A program made the translations under genes and the position numbers. The notes under the pieces were generated by a model. The model worked only from the letters and a program-made list of their open reading frames with translations. It was not told the origin of the DNA and ran no database searches. A DNA stretch of 64,000 nt from Brassicibacter mesophilus (GTDB lineage Bacteria; Bacillota; Clostridia; Tissierellales; Proteiniboraceae): assembly GCF_050433385.1 (NCBI RefSeq), contig NZ_JBNPXI010000002.1, forward strand, positions 248,001 through 312,000, written 5' to 3'. The number at the start of each line of letters is the position of its first letter. Within the stretch, counting starts at the first letter, position 1. Positions 26,640 through 35,467 of the stretch are shown here, piece after piece.

Positions 26640-27305
26640 CTATACTTTTTCTGATACTTCTATGACTCCATCTTCGTTTCCAATACGGTTCATTAAATCA
26701 TATTTAATTGTAGAATCAGGAATTCTTAAAATCATATTTATTATGACTGTTTCTTCTTCTTCTGAATCTAATTCAATACTAGTAATACTTGCACCTGTTT
26801 CACCTATCGTTTTACATATTCTCCCTAATTGGCCGGGTCTATTACTTGATACTATTCTCATACTCATATAATTTCTTTTTGTGCGTATATGCTTCTCGAC
26901 TTTTCCAAAAGCTATAAGTGTTATCAATACTAAAATAGTCGTTATTATCGCACCTAAATAGAACCCTACTCCAACTGAAATGCCTATACATGCTACGGCC
27001 CATAATCCAGCTGCAGTGGTTAGTCCCTTTACTGAACTTCCTTGCCTAATTATTGTACCCGCGCCAAGAAATCCTATTCCGCTAATTATTTGAGCACCAA
27101 GTCTGTCAGGCTGTAGAGCTGTTTCATATTTGTATATGTTAAATATATAAAGAGATGTCAGCATAACTAAAGTCGAACCTACACATACTAAAATATGAGT
27201 TCTGAACCCAGCAGGCCGTTTAATACTCTCTCTCTCTATACCAATTAGCCCGGATAATACAATAGAAAGGGCTAAGCGCAATACTATTTGATTTGTCGAT
27301 AACAT
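26640..27305 (-). CDS. mgtC: MgtC/SapB-family membrane protein
   Basis: Integral membrane protein of 221 residues. Four or so hydrophobic segments occupy the first 140 residues, with the family signature GLIGIERE near 19-26 and IISGIGFLGAGTI near 90. A soluble ACT-like C-terminal domain (about 145-221) follows. MgtC proteins are linked to survival at low magnesium and to inhibition of F-type ATPase in pathogens; the role in free-living Clostridia is not defined. ATG at 27305 with GATAGGTGATAAT upstream. It lies 4 bases after the glycosyltransferase gene and just before polC. Confidence 0.88.
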   Translation of the reverse strand: MLSTNQIVLRLALSIVLSGLIGIERESIKRPAGFRTHILVCVGSTLVMLTSLYIFNIYKYETALQPDRLGAQIISGIGFLGAGTIIRQGSSVKGLTTAAGLWAVACIGISVGVGFYLGAIITTILVLITLIAFGKVEKHIRTKRNYMSMRIVSSNRPGQLGRICKTIGETGASITSIELDSEEEETVIINMILRIPDSTIKYDLMNRIGNEDGVIEVSEKV

Positions 27306-27309
27306 ATTA

Positions 27310-27948
27310 TCACCTATCTCTTGAAACTAATATCTTAACAATGTCCCAATACATCCTTAGTCTAGCAGTAAAGCCTTTTACTACTCCTAGCTTTTCTTCT
27401 TTCATAATATGAGTTAAATTATCTAGAATAATATCTTTAGTTCTAATATTATTTTGTGTGACGTACTTTGTTAAGGCTACCTCAACTCCATATCTTGTTA
27501 TATCAAGATTAGAGGTATCTTCAATTATATATCTCCTGATTGCCCTTTGTCCTGATAAATATGGAGCCACCTTTTGGGCTAGATCAGTAGCAATTCTCCC
27601 TTTACTAAATAAGCCAATGGTCATATCTGCTTCACTGTTTATAACCGGCAAAAGCAGGTCTTTGATATGATAAGGTTGTAACCCAACTAAATCAGCATCT
27701 AAAAAAAGTATTATTTCTGAATTAGTCTTGTCTACTCCTTTTTTCAATGCGCCTCCTTTTCCTACGTTATTCTCTAGCTCTAATACGTCTACATCATATT
27801 GCTTTGCAACATCAACGGTATTATCTACTGACCCATCACTGACTACAACGATTTTATTAATGATATCAACTTTCTTGACAACAGAAATTACATCACCAAT
27901 AGTTTTTTCTTCATTATATGCAGGAATTACAACCGTAACGGAGCTCAT
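27310..27948 (-). CDS. Family 2 glycosyltransferase
   Basis: GT-A fold glycosyltransferase of 212 residues. The nucleotide-sugar domain opens VVIPAYNEEKTIGDV (from residue 6), continues with SDGSVDNT, and has the metal-binding DAD at 84-86. There is no hydrophobic membrane segment at the C-terminus, so it is the soluble, single-domain type, similar to dolichyl-phosphate mannose synthase-like or glucosyl-3-phosphoglycerate synthase-like enzymes. Acceptor and donor cannot be read from sequence. The ATG at 27948 follows GGAGGATTAGTT. It sits after ispG in an isoprenoid/lipid operon, which would fit a polyprenyl-phosphate acceptor, but that is inference. Confidence 0.82.
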   Translation of the reverse strand: MSSVTVVIPAYNEEKTIGDVISVVKKVDIINKIVVVSDGSVDNTVDVAKQYDVDVLELENNVGKGGALKKGVDKTNSEIILFLDADLVGLQPYHIKDLLLPVINSEADMTIGLFSKGRIATDLAQKVAPYLSGQRAIRRYIIEDTSNLDITRYGVEVALTKYVTQNNIRTKDIILDNLTHIMKEEKLGVVKGFTARLRMYWDIVKILVSRDR

Positions 27949-27970
27949 AACTAATCCTCCTTATTCTTAG

Positions 27971-29017
27971 CTAAAGTTTTTTAATTTCATTCATTAGTTC
28001 ATCTAACAATTCTTCCTCTTTCACCTTTTTTATAATTTGTCCTTTCTTAAAAATTAGTCCGCATCCGTCTCCACCTGCTATACCGATATCTGCTTCTCTC
28101 GCTTCTCCTGGTCCATTGACTGCACAGCCCATTATTGCAACTTTAATAGGTTTTGAAATATGTTTTATTTGTGCTTCAACTTTATTTACTAACTTGATTA
28201 AGTCTATTTGTGTTCTCCCACATGTTGGACAAGAAATTATATCTATTTGGTCATTCAATAATCCTAAAGTGCGCAAGATTTGTTTACCAACTCTAACTTC
28301 TTCTAAAGGATCCCCTGTTAAAGAGACTCTAATTGTATCACCAATACCCATTAATAATAAAGAACCAATTCCTATAGAAGACTTAATTGTACCATTCCAT
28401 ACTGTACCAGCTTCAGTAATACCAACATGAAGTGGATAATCAACAATATCAGCAATTTTTTTATAAGAGTTTATAGTTAATGCTATATCTGAAGCTTTAA
28501 GTGAAATTTTTATATTCCTGTAATCTAAATCCTCTAGTATTCTTACATGCTCTAAAGCACTAAACACCATTGCATCTTCATTTACTCCTCCAAATTTTTC
28601 AATTACTTCTTTACTTATAGATCCTGAATTAACTCCAATTCTTATAGGTATTTGTTTCTCTCTGCATGCTTTTACGATTTCTTGAACTCTACTTTTAGAA
28701 CCAATATTTCCAGGATTAATTCTTAAGCCATCAACGCCATTTTTTATTGCTTCAAGAGCTAGTTTATAATCAAAGTGAATATCAGCAATTAGTGGTATAT
28801 GGATCTCCTTTTTAATACCTTTTACAGCACGCGCAGCCTCTATATCTGGAACAGCTATTCTTACAATATCACAGCCTTCTAGCTCTAGTGCCCTAATTTG
28901 GTTGACTGTTTTTAATACATCTCTTGTATCAGTATTTGTCATAGATTGAACTGTAATTGGAAAGTTACCCCCTATCCCCACCTTATCTAAATGCAGTTCT
29001 CTAGTCCTTCTTCTCAT
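27971..29017 (-). CDS. ispG: 4-hydroxy-3-methylbut-2-enyl diphosphate synthase IspG
   Basis: Iron-sulfur enzyme of the methylerythritol phosphate (MEP) isoprenoid pathway. The 348-residue protein opens with TIM-barrel strands (QSMTNTDTRDV) and ends with the [4Fe-4S] domain, whose cysteines lie in SCPTCGRTQ (two) and MGCAVNGPGEA (one), followed by the catalytic glutamate. The ATG at 29017 has GGTGAAATT upstream. The dxr-rseP-ispG order is typical of Clostridia and shows that this organism makes isoprenoids by the MEP route. Confidence 0.97.
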   Translation of the reverse strand: MRRRTRELHLDKVGIGGNFPITVQSMTNTDTRDVLKTVNQIRALELEGCDIVRIAVPDIEAARAVKGIKKEIHIPLIADIHFDYKLALEAIKNGVDGLRINPGNIGSKSRVQEIVKACREKQIPIRIGVNSGSISKEVIEKFGGVNEDAMVFSALEHVRILEDLDYRNIKISLKASDIALTINSYKKIADIVDYPLHVGITEAGTVWNGTIKSSIGIGSLLLMGIGDTIRVSLTGDPLEEVRVGKQILRTLGLLNDQIDIISCPTCGRTQIDLIKLVNKVEAQIKHISKPIKVAIMGCAVNGPGEAREADIGIAGGDGCGLIFKKGQIIKKVKEEELLDELMNEIKKL

Positions 29018-29028
29018 AATTTCACCAC

Positions 29029-30036
29029 CTAGAAAATATCAAATTTCACAATATCTTTATATGCCACTACTATCATTAATAATATTAAAAATACAAATCC
29101 AACAAAATGTATAAATCCTTCCTTTTCAGGATTTATAGGCTTACCTCTTAATAATTCAATAAACAGAAATAAAAGTCTACTGCCGTCAAGAGCTGGTATT
29201 GGCAAGAGATTGAAAAAACCTAAATTTATACTTATAAAACCCGCTATATATAGAACATACAGAAACCCTGACTTTGCAGCTTCTCCAACAATGTAAACTA
29301 TTCCAACTGGTCCTGAAATATCGGCACTATTTACTTTACCTTGAAATGCTTTAGAAATAAAATCAAACATCATTCCAAGTATAAGTGCTACATTTTCTAC
29401 ACCGTTCTTTACAGCCATGAAAAAAGATTTCTTAATTGTTGGGGCAATTCCAACTATCAGCCTATTTTGTGTTTCATCAAGTATAGGCTGTAGTTCATAG
29501 CTAATCTCTTTGTTATTTCTTAATACTGTTATATTAATTTTTTCTCCCTTTGATTGGCTAATTTCTTTTTTGATTTCATTCCATTCATTTACTTCTGTAT
29601 CATTAATCTTAACAATTCTATCTCCGCTTCTAAGTCCTGCGTTGTATGCAGGCATACCTTCAGTGGCATCATCAATAATAGTCGTAGGTACTCCAACACT
29701 ATACGCATATATAGTGAATACAATTATGGCTAAAACAAAATTCATTATTGCTCCTGCAGCTAGCACAGCCATTCTTGATCCTATAGGCTTTTTACTAAAG
29801 CTTCCTGCATCGTTTGATATCTCATCTTCGCCTTCCATTTTCACATATCCACCTATAGGCAATAATCTTAGACTATAGTCTGTATCACCTTTTTTAAATT
29901 GATACAGCTTTGGACCCATACCTATTGCAAATTCGTGGACCGTTATCCCTGAAAGTTTAGCCACAATAAAATGTCCGAATTCATGAAATACTACTACTAA
30001 GAAAAAAACAAAAATAGTAGCTAATGCTGTTTGCAT
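29029..30036 (-). CDS. rseP: Site-2 intramembrane metalloprotease RseP/RasP
   Basis: Membrane zinc protease that cuts within transmembrane segments, for example of anti-sigma factors and signal peptides. The HEFGH motif (H18, E19, H22) is in the first membrane helix, a PDZ domain lies at about 120-190, and the third zinc ligand is in NLLPIPALDG near 275 within a later helix. The length of 335 with one PDZ domain is typical of Gram-positive forms. The ATG at 30036 has AGGCGGTG upstream. It sits between dxr and ispG, the common Firmicute order. Confidence 0.95.
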   Translation of the reverse strand: MQTALATIFVFFLVVVFHEFGHFIVAKLSGITVHEFAIGMGPKLYQFKKGDTDYSLRLLPIGGYVKMEGEDEISNDAGSFSKKPIGSRMAVLAAGAIMNFVLAIIVFTIYAYSVGVPTTIIDDATEGMPAYNAGLRSGDRIVKINDTEVNEWNEIKKEISQSKGEKINITVLRNNKEISYELQPILDETQNRLIVGIAPTIKKSFFMAVKNGVENVALILGMMFDFISKAFQGKVNSADISGPVGIVYIVGEAAKSGFLYVLYIAGFISINLGFFNLLPIPALDGSRLLFLFIELLRGKPINPEKEGFIHFVGFVFLILLMIVVAYKDIVKFDIF

Positions 30037-30048
30037 TTAAAACACCGC

Positions 30049-31197
30049 CTATCTATTATATTGAAGAAACATTTCCCTTCGAGCCCATCTATCAGCCTTC
30101 AAAACATCTTCTAAACTAGGCTCATTAATAATATTGTGAATACCCATTATTTTTTCAATTGCATCAGCAATTTCTAGAAATTTTATCTTTTCAGATAAAA
30201 ATAGCTCAACTGCAACCTCATTAGCAGCGTTTAACACTGCTGGCATTGTGCCACCTTTTTTTAATGCATCTATAGCTAATCTTAAGCATTTAAACGTATC
30301 TATATCTGGATACTCAAAGGTTAGTTTTCCTGACTTAACTAAATCAAGTCTATCTAAGCTATTTTTTTTCCTTTCTGGATATGTTAAAGCATATTGAATT
30401 GGTACTTTCATATCAGGTACTCCCATCTGAGCAATGATGCTACCATCTTGAAACTCTACCATAGAATGAATTATGCTTTGAGGATGTACCACAACCTCAA
30501 TTTTATCAATATCTATATTAAATAACCACTTAGCTTCTATTACCTCTAATCCTTTATTCATCAGAGTAGCAGAATCTATAGTTATTTTTTTTCCCATTGA
30601 CCAATTTGGATGATTCAAAGCATCCTTTATTTCAACAGACTCAAGTTGATGCCTTTTCTTACCTCTAAAAGGCCCTCCCGATGCTGTTAATATGATTTTA
30701 CTAATTTCATCATTGTTTCCACTTTTTAAACATTGAAATATTGCTGAGTGTTCACTATCTACTGGTATAATAGATACATTGTTTTTTATAGCCTCATCTG
30801 TCACAATTTTGCCGGCTGTAACCAAAGTCTCTTTATTGGCTAGGGCAATATGTTTTCCAGCTTTTATCGCTTCAAGCGTAGGTATTAATCCAACCATTCC
30901 TACTACAGATGTTATCACAACATCTATATTTGATTCCGTAGCAACTTCAATTAATCCATTCATTCCTTCTACTACTTTTATATTATAACCTTTAAGCTTA
31001 TCCTTTAATATACTTGCCTTTTGTTCATCCATAACACCAACAATTTTGGGCATAAACTCTATTGCTTGCTTTTCTAATAACTCAATATTTGAGTTAGTCG
31101 TCAATCCTATAACTTTAAAACCTTCTATGTTTCTCACAACTTCCAATGATTGAGTTCCTATTGAGCCAGTTGAACCTAATATGCTAATATTTTTCAA
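30049..31197 (-). CDS. dxr: 1-deoxy-D-xylulose 5-phosphate reductoisomerase
   Basis: Makes 2-C-methyl-D-erythritol 4-phosphate, the committed step of the MEP pathway. The Rossmann motif GSTGSIG is at residues 8-14, with the metal-site block VDSEHSAIFQCL and the GGPFRG and NHPNWSMG segments following. The length of 382 is usual. The start is TTG at 31197, preceded by TAGGAGTGATATC. It lies 28 bases downstream of the YtvI-like gene and 12 bases before rseP. Confidence 0.97.
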   Translation of the reverse strand: MKNISILGSTGSIGTQSLEVVRNIEGFKVIGLTTNSNIELLEKQAIEFMPKIVGVMDEQKASILKDKLKGYNIKVVEGMNGLIEVATESNIDVVITSVVGMVGLIPTLEAIKAGKHIALANKETLVTAGKIVTDEAIKNNVSIIPVDSEHSAIFQCLKSGNNDEISKIILTASGGPFRGKKRHQLESVEIKDALNHPNWSMGKKITIDSATLMNKGLEVIEAKWLFNIDIDKIEVVVHPQSIIHSMVEFQDGSIIAQMGVPDMKVPIQYALTYPERKKNSLDRLDLVKSGKLTFEYPDIDTFKCLRLAIDALKKGGTMPAVLNAANEVAVELFLSEKIKFLEIADAIEKIMGIHNIINEPSLEDVLKADRWARREMFLQYNR

Positions 31198-31225
31198 GAT
31201 ATCACTCCTATGTATTTAAAGTTGC

Positions 31226-32251
31226 TTAGATTGGTATATATTTCAAAGTTTCTTTTATAAAAATTGAAACTAAAGGCCCCAAAACTAATCCTATAGGACC
31301 AAAAATCTTTATTCCAATATATGCTGACACAAGCATTAACATTGGATGTATTTTGAACTGATTACTAAATAGTTTAACTTGTAATAGTTGTCTGATAATA
31401 ATTAACAATACAAAAATAGTTAACAATCCTATAGCTTTAAGAGTCTGACCAACTATTATTAAATATATTACCCATGGAATGTATATTAAAGAAGGACCTA
31501 TCATAGGCAAGATATCTAGAAGTCCACATATCAATCCAATTGTAACTGCATATTTAACGCTTAATATCTTCAACCCTATTATAGTAATAATAACTGAAAA
31601 CAACATAATGATCAATTGTGCCTTTATTATTTTATTAAAGGATTGTATAGTTCTATTTTTCATGCTGCTTACTTTATTAGACAAATAGTTCGTCTGACTT
31701 ACAAATAATTTTGAATAATTCTGCTTCTCTTTAAGAAAAAAATAAGTTGATACATATACTACAATCCAAAACAGTATTACTTTTGGAAAAGAATATAGCG
31801 TTCCTAATATTACACTTCTAATATAATTCACTATTGATAAAGCTCCACTTAAAACCCTGTTCAAGCTTTCTTCTATTATTGTCTTGATATCTACCTGACT
31901 TAAAAAGTGAATTTTAATGTTTTTGACATATTCATCAATATAATAAATACTTTTTTCAATAAATTCAGGTAATAATGTTACTATCTTTATACTTTCAATA
32001 AATATATTATATAAAAGAATGTAGCATAATGTAATTAAAATAATAGTAATTAGTGTAAGCACTATTATTATACAATACTCTTTTTTTATATTTAGTCTTT
32101 TATTTAAGAAAAGTATAATAGGTTCAAGAATTATTGCTAGCAAGATAGCAATCAAGAATGGGAATACAAATGGTAATATAAACCTATATGTTAAGTATGA
32201 AACTAAAGTTACTAAAATACTATAACCTAAGTACATTATTACTTTTTTCAA
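31226..32251 (-). CDS. AI-2E family transporter, YtvI-like
   Basis: Polytopic membrane protein of 341 residues with about eight helices, including paired N-terminal helices (about 5-45) and clustered C-terminal helices (about 205-340). The family pattern GLICGLLDILPMIGPSLIYIPW near 240 is present, split by helix breaks. YtvI of Bacillus is associated with sporulation, and other AI-2E members export autoinducer-2 or act as Na+/Li+ antiporters, so the substrate cannot be assigned. The TTG at 32251 is preceded by AGGAGTGTAATATAT. The gene is inserted between cdsA and dxr. Confidence 0.82.
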   Translation of the reverse strand: MKKVIMYLGYSILVTLVSYLTYRFILPFVFPFLIAILLAIILEPIILFLNKRLNIKKEYCIIIVLTLITIILITLCYILLYNIFIESIKIVTLLPEFIEKSIYYIDEYVKNIKIHFLSQVDIKTIIEESLNRVLSGALSIVNYIRSVILGTLYSFPKVILFWIVVYVSTYFFLKEKQNYSKLFVSQTNYLSNKVSSMKNRTIQSFNKIIKAQLIIMLFSVIITIIGLKILSVKYAVTIGLICGLLDILPMIGPSLIYIPWVIYLIIVGQTLKAIGLLTIFVLLIIIRQLLQVKLFSNQFKIHPMLMLVSAYIGIKIFGPIGLVLGPLVSIFIKETLKYIPI

Positions 32252-32264
32252 ATATATTACACTC

Positions 32265-33038
32265 CTATATGAAATATGTTATATAATAATATACTATAGG
32301 AGCAGTGAAAAGTATGCTATCAAATCTATCTAAAACACCACCATGTCCTGGCATGATGTTTCCGTAATCTTTTATACCTGCGATCCGTTTAATTCTTGAA
32401 GCAGTTAAATCACCTATTTGGGCCATTATTGAACAAATTATGCTTAATATACTCAAAATAGCAATATGATTAAGCTTAAATATATAAGCATAAGCTATGG
32501 TAACAATTAAAGAACCAACAACACCTGCTATAGAACCCTCTATGGACTTTTTTGGACTTAGCTTTGGACAGAGCTTTCTTTTCCCAAATTTTACTCCAAT
32601 AAAATATGCAAAAGTATCTGTCGCAAATGCAGTAATAAATACTAACCATATATACTTACTTTCCCTCAATAACGATATGTGAGAGATGAAAAAAGGAACA
32701 TATAACCCACCTAGAACTGTTACACCTAGGTCATTTAAAGATACTCTCTCATTTATAACAAAAGTAATTAATAAAGCTATTACATAAACAAACAAAATTA
32801 ACTGAAAATACTCATATTCATGTGTCAACGTTATAAAAAAAATGCCTATTGTCAGAAAATAGTTCGCAATGTTCACTGGTTTTAAATTATTAATCTTTTT
32901 CACAGCGTTATTAAATTCATATAGTCCTATAAAAGAAAGAATTAATATAGAAATATTTAGTAGAATACCGCCATTTATAACGACAGTAAAAAGTAATACA
33001 AGACCTACTAGCCCAGAAATTACCCTAGTTTTCATCAT
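32265..33038 (-). CDS. cdsA: Phosphatidate cytidylyltransferase
   Basis: Makes CDP-diacylglycerol, precursor of phosphatidylglycerol (see pgsA) and other phospholipids. The 257 residues are mostly membrane helices. The signature block includes DTFAYFIGVKFGKRKL, SPKKSIEGSIAG and, near the C-terminus, KDYGNIMPGHGGVLDRFDS. There are two adjacent ATGs at 33038 and 33035 after TTTAGGTGATTA, and I give the first. It lies seven bases after uppS and 14 before the YtvI-like gene. Confidence 0.96.
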   Translation of the reverse strand: MMKTRVISGLVGLVLLFTVVINGGILLNISILILSFIGLYEFNNAVKKINNLKPVNIANYFLTIGIFFITLTHEYEYFQLILFVYVIALLITFVINERVSLNDLGVTVLGGLYVPFFISHISLLRESKYIWLVFITAFATDTFAYFIGVKFGKRKLCPKLSPKKSIEGSIAGVVGSLIVTIAYAYIFKLNHIAILSILSIICSIMAQIGDLTASRIKRIAGIKDYGNIMPGHGGVLDRFDSILFTAPIVYYYITYFI

Positions 33039-33045
33039 TAATCAC

Positions 33046-33807
33046 CTAAATTCCCCCAAATCTTCTCTTTCTTCTCTGATATTCAATTATTGCATTATAC
33101 AAATGTTCTTTATTAAATTCTGGCCAGAGTGTTTCAGTAAATACAAATTCTGTGTATGCTATTTGATATAATAGAAAGTTACTTATTCGTTGTTCACCAC
33201 TAGCTCTAATTAATAAGTCTGGATCTGGCTGATTATCTGTATACAGGTATTTTTCAAATAATTCTTCATCAATATTTTCAATCTCTATATTATTTAAAGC
33301 AACATCATTAGCAATTTTTTTCGTGGCATTGACTATCTCATCTCTTCCACCATAATTAAGAGCAATATTTAGTATAAGTCTGTTATTGTTCTTTGTTTTT
33401 TCAATTGCTCTATGGACTTCTTTTCTTGGTAACTGAGGCAACTTGTTTAAATCTCCTAAAACACTTATCTTGACATTATTACGATGCAGTATATCTAGCT
33501 CCTTTTTTAAGTATTCAACTAAGAGTTTCATAAGTGTGTCCACTTCATCTCTTGGTCTACTCCAATTTTCTGTAGAAAAAGCATAAAGAGTTAGATGCTT
33601 AATCCCCAAATCACCTGATGCTTCAACAATTTCTTTTACCCTTTCTACACCTTCTCTGTGACCAGCAGTTCTCGGCAAAAACCTTCTTTTTGCCCATCTT
33701 CCATTACCATCCATAATTATTGCAACATGTTTAGGTAGATTATTTATATCAATAGTTTCTAATAAACTATCTGAGCTCAGTTTTTTTTGATTTTCTAATT
33801 CATTCAT
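33046..33807 (-). CDS. uppS: Isoprenyl (undecaprenyl) diphosphate synthase
   Basis: Cis-prenyltransferase that makes the C55 lipid carrier for peptidoglycan and wall polymers. The catalytic aspartate D33 lies in IMDGNGRWAK (31-40), and the GHREGVERV, YAFSTENWSRP and IRASGEQRISNFL motifs are present. The protein of 253 residues has an N-terminal extension of about 20 residues. The ATG at 33807 follows TGGAGGTAAAAGC. A terminator-like hairpin ends only 27 bases upstream, so expression depends on readthrough or a promoter inside the preceding small gene. Confidence 0.96.
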   Translation of the reverse strand: MNELENQKKLSSDSLLETIDINNLPKHVAIIMDGNGRWAKRRFLPRTAGHREGVERVKEIVEASGDLGIKHLTLYAFSTENWSRPRDEVDTLMKLLVEYLKKELDILHRNNVKISVLGDLNKLPQLPRKEVHRAIEKTKNNNRLILNIALNYGGRDEIVNATKKIANDVALNNIEIENIDEELFEKYLYTDNQPDPDLLIRASGEQRISNFLLYQIAYTEFVFTETLWPEFNKEHLYNAIIEYQRRKRRFGGI

Positions 33808-33833
33808 GCTTTTACCTCCATATATCCAGTCAC

Positions 33834-33863
33834 TAAAAACCCCTTCTTTTTTATAAGAAGGGG
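33834..33863 (-). terminator. Terminator or attenuator before uppS
   Basis: Nine-base perfect stem CCCCTTCTT/AAGAAGGGG (33840-33848, 33855-33863), 6-base loop and a five-T run on the minus strand. It lies immediately after the stop of the 65-codon gene and leaves no room for a new promoter before uppS. Confidence 0.8.
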
Positions 33864-33864
33864 G

Positions 33865-34062
33865 CTAAAAGTAACCAACTACTATAGTAATCATACTATT
33901 AGTATTTGAAACCCTTAATATTCTAGGTTCAATTAGCTCATGCTTTTTATCTTCCTTAGTTGAATGTGTTTCTTTAATATCAACCATTATAGCCTTATGA
34001 AGCTCATTAATTGCTTCGATTCCCTCTTGTAATGGTAGCCCTAAGATTTTAGATAACTCCAA
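33865..34062 (-). CDS. Unrecognised 65-codon gene between frr and uppS
   Basis: I do not recognise this protein. The frame of 65 codons starts at TTG (34062) after frr. GGAGGT lies ten bases upstream, inside the last frr codons, so translation may be coupled. The sequence begins MELSKILGLPLQEGIEAINE and has a lysine/glutamate-rich middle (about 32-47), then a hydrophobic C-terminal strand-like segment TNSMITIVVGYF. The hydrophobic and charged pattern looks like a small folded alpha/beta protein rather than random frame. There is no signal peptide or clear membrane helix. A strong terminator follows the stop directly, suggesting the frame is a real gene end. Function unknown. Confidence 0.62.
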   Translation of the reverse strand: MELSKILGLPLQEGIEAINELHKAIMVDIKETHSTKEDKKHELIEPRILRVSNTNSMITIVVGYF

Positions 34063-34068
34063 ATTTGA

Positions 34069-34626
34069 CTATACCTCCATTAAATCTTTCTCTTTTACCT
34101 TTGTTAGATTTTCTATTTCTTCGATATATTTATCAGTAAGTTTTTGAACCTGCTCTTCTGCCTGCTTGCAATCATCTTCAGTTATCTCTGAAGCTTTTTG
34201 CATCTTCTTTAGCTGGTCATTTGCTTCTCTTCGTTCATTCCTAATAGCTACTTTAGCATTTTCAGATGCCTTCTTAACAACTTTCATCAGTTCTTTTCTT
34301 CTTTCTTCAGTTAATTGAGGTATAACCAGTCTAATAATTTTTCCATCAACAGATGGATTTAGCCCTAAATCTGACTTAAGTATAGCTTTTTCAATTGCAG
34401 GTACAGTACTTGCATCCCAAGGCTGTATCAAAATCATTCTAGGCTCTGGCGCAGAAATATTTGATATTTGCTTTAATGGAGTAGGGGTACCATAATAGTC
34501 AACACTAATTCTGTCTAATAAAGTTGGATTTGCCCTTCCAGCTCTTATACCAGTAAGCTCCTCTTTGTATACCTTTAAACTCTTTTTCATTTTTTCTTCT
34601 GCTTGCTTATGAATCTCTAAATACAT
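34069..34626 (-). CDS. frr: Ribosome recycling factor
   Basis: Splits post-termination ribosomes together with EF-G. The 185 residues from the ATG at 34626 carry the family blocks GIRAGRANPTLLDRI, VDYYGTPTPL and RRKELMKVVKK. GGAGG is seven bases upstream of this ATG, whereas an ATG at 34632 lies too close to it. The gene begins two bases after the pyrH stop, the usual pyrH-frr pair. Confidence 0.97.
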   Translation of the reverse strand: MYLEIHKQAEEKMKKSLKVYKEELTGIRAGRANPTLLDRISVDYYGTPTPLKQISNISAPEPRMILIQPWDASTVPAIEKAILKSDLGLNPSVDGKIIRLVIPQLTEERRKELMKVVKKASENAKVAIRNERREANDQLKKMQKASEITEDDCKQAEEQVQKLTDKYIEEIENLTKVKEKDLMEV

Positions 34627-34628
34627 AA

Positions 34629-35345
34629 TCATTCCTCCTTTACTTGTGTTCCGATTTGCTCACCGCTTATTACTCTAACAATATTCTCAGCGTCATCAAT
34701 TCCAAATACAATCAGTGGTATTCTGTTATCCATACAGAGAGATGTAGCTGTAGAATCCATAACACCTAACCCCATATTTAAGACATCAATATATCTTAAT
34801 TGGTCAAATTTATTAGCGTTTGAGTTTTTGTGAGGATCAGCATCATATACTCCATCCACGCCTTTTTTTGCTAATAAAATTACCTCTGCTTCTATTTCTG
34901 CTGCCCTTAAAGCTGCAGTAGTATCAGTTGAAAAATAAGGATTGCCAGAACCAGCTGCAAATATTACTACTCTACCTTTTTCTAAATGCCTTATTGCCCT
35001 TCTTCTTATGTATGGCTCAGCAACTTGACGCATCTCTATGGCTGATTGAACCCTAGTAACTACTCCAAGATTTTCTAACGCATCTTGAAGTCCTAATGCA
35101 TTAATAGTGGTGCCAAGCATCCCCATGTAATCTGAAGTAGTTCTATCCATACCTTCTGTACTTCTACCCCTCCAGAAATTTCCTCCTCCAACTACAATAG
35201 CAACTTGTACATTCATTTCTTGTATTTTCTTGATTTGCTTTGCAATATTTATGACGGTAGCTTCATCTATACCAAATCCTCTATTACCTGATAATGCTTC
35301 TCCACTAAGTTTAAGAATCACTCTTTTATATTTAGGCTGTTCCAT
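34629..35345 (-). CDS. pyrH: UMP kinase
   Basis: Hexameric amino-acid-kinase-fold enzyme converting UMP to UDP. From the ATG at 35345 (238 residues) the nucleotide-binding LKLSGEAL lies at residues 11-18, then VVGGGNFWRGR and the MDSTATSLCMDN block. GGAGTGTTTAT precedes this ATG; the frame extends to 35375 without a ribosome binding site. It follows tsf after a gap of about 120 bases that contains a hairpin, and overlaps the frr ribosome binding site. Confidence 0.97.
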   Translation of the reverse strand: MEQPKYKRVILKLSGEALSGNRGFGIDEATVINIAKQIKKIQEMNVQVAIVVGGGNFWRGRSTEGMDRTTSDYMGMLGTTINALGLQDALENLGVVTRVQSAIEMRQVAEPYIRRRAIRHLEKGRVVIFAAGSGNPYFSTDTTAALRAAEIEAEVILLAKKGVDGVYDADPHKNSNANKFDQLRYIDVLNMGLGVMDSTATSLCMDNRIPLIVFGIDDAENIVRVISGEQIGTQVKEE

Positions 35346-35440
35346 ATAAACACTCCTAACTAATATATTCTCCATTTGTAAAAAAAAACCTTCATTTTCA
35401 TATTATAATATTTGACATATTTTCAATAAGTTATTCAAAT

Positions 35441-35461
35441 GGAGAACACAAAGTGTTCTCC
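35441..35461 (-). terminator. Hairpin after tsf
   Basis: Perfect 9-base arms GGAGAACAC and GTGTTCTCC around a 3-base loop, starting six bases after the tsf stop codon. The minus-strand sequence that follows is ATTTGAATAACTT, not a clear T-run, so this may be a weak terminator or an mRNA-stabilising hairpin. Confidence 0.5.
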
Positions 35462-35467
35462 ATTATA

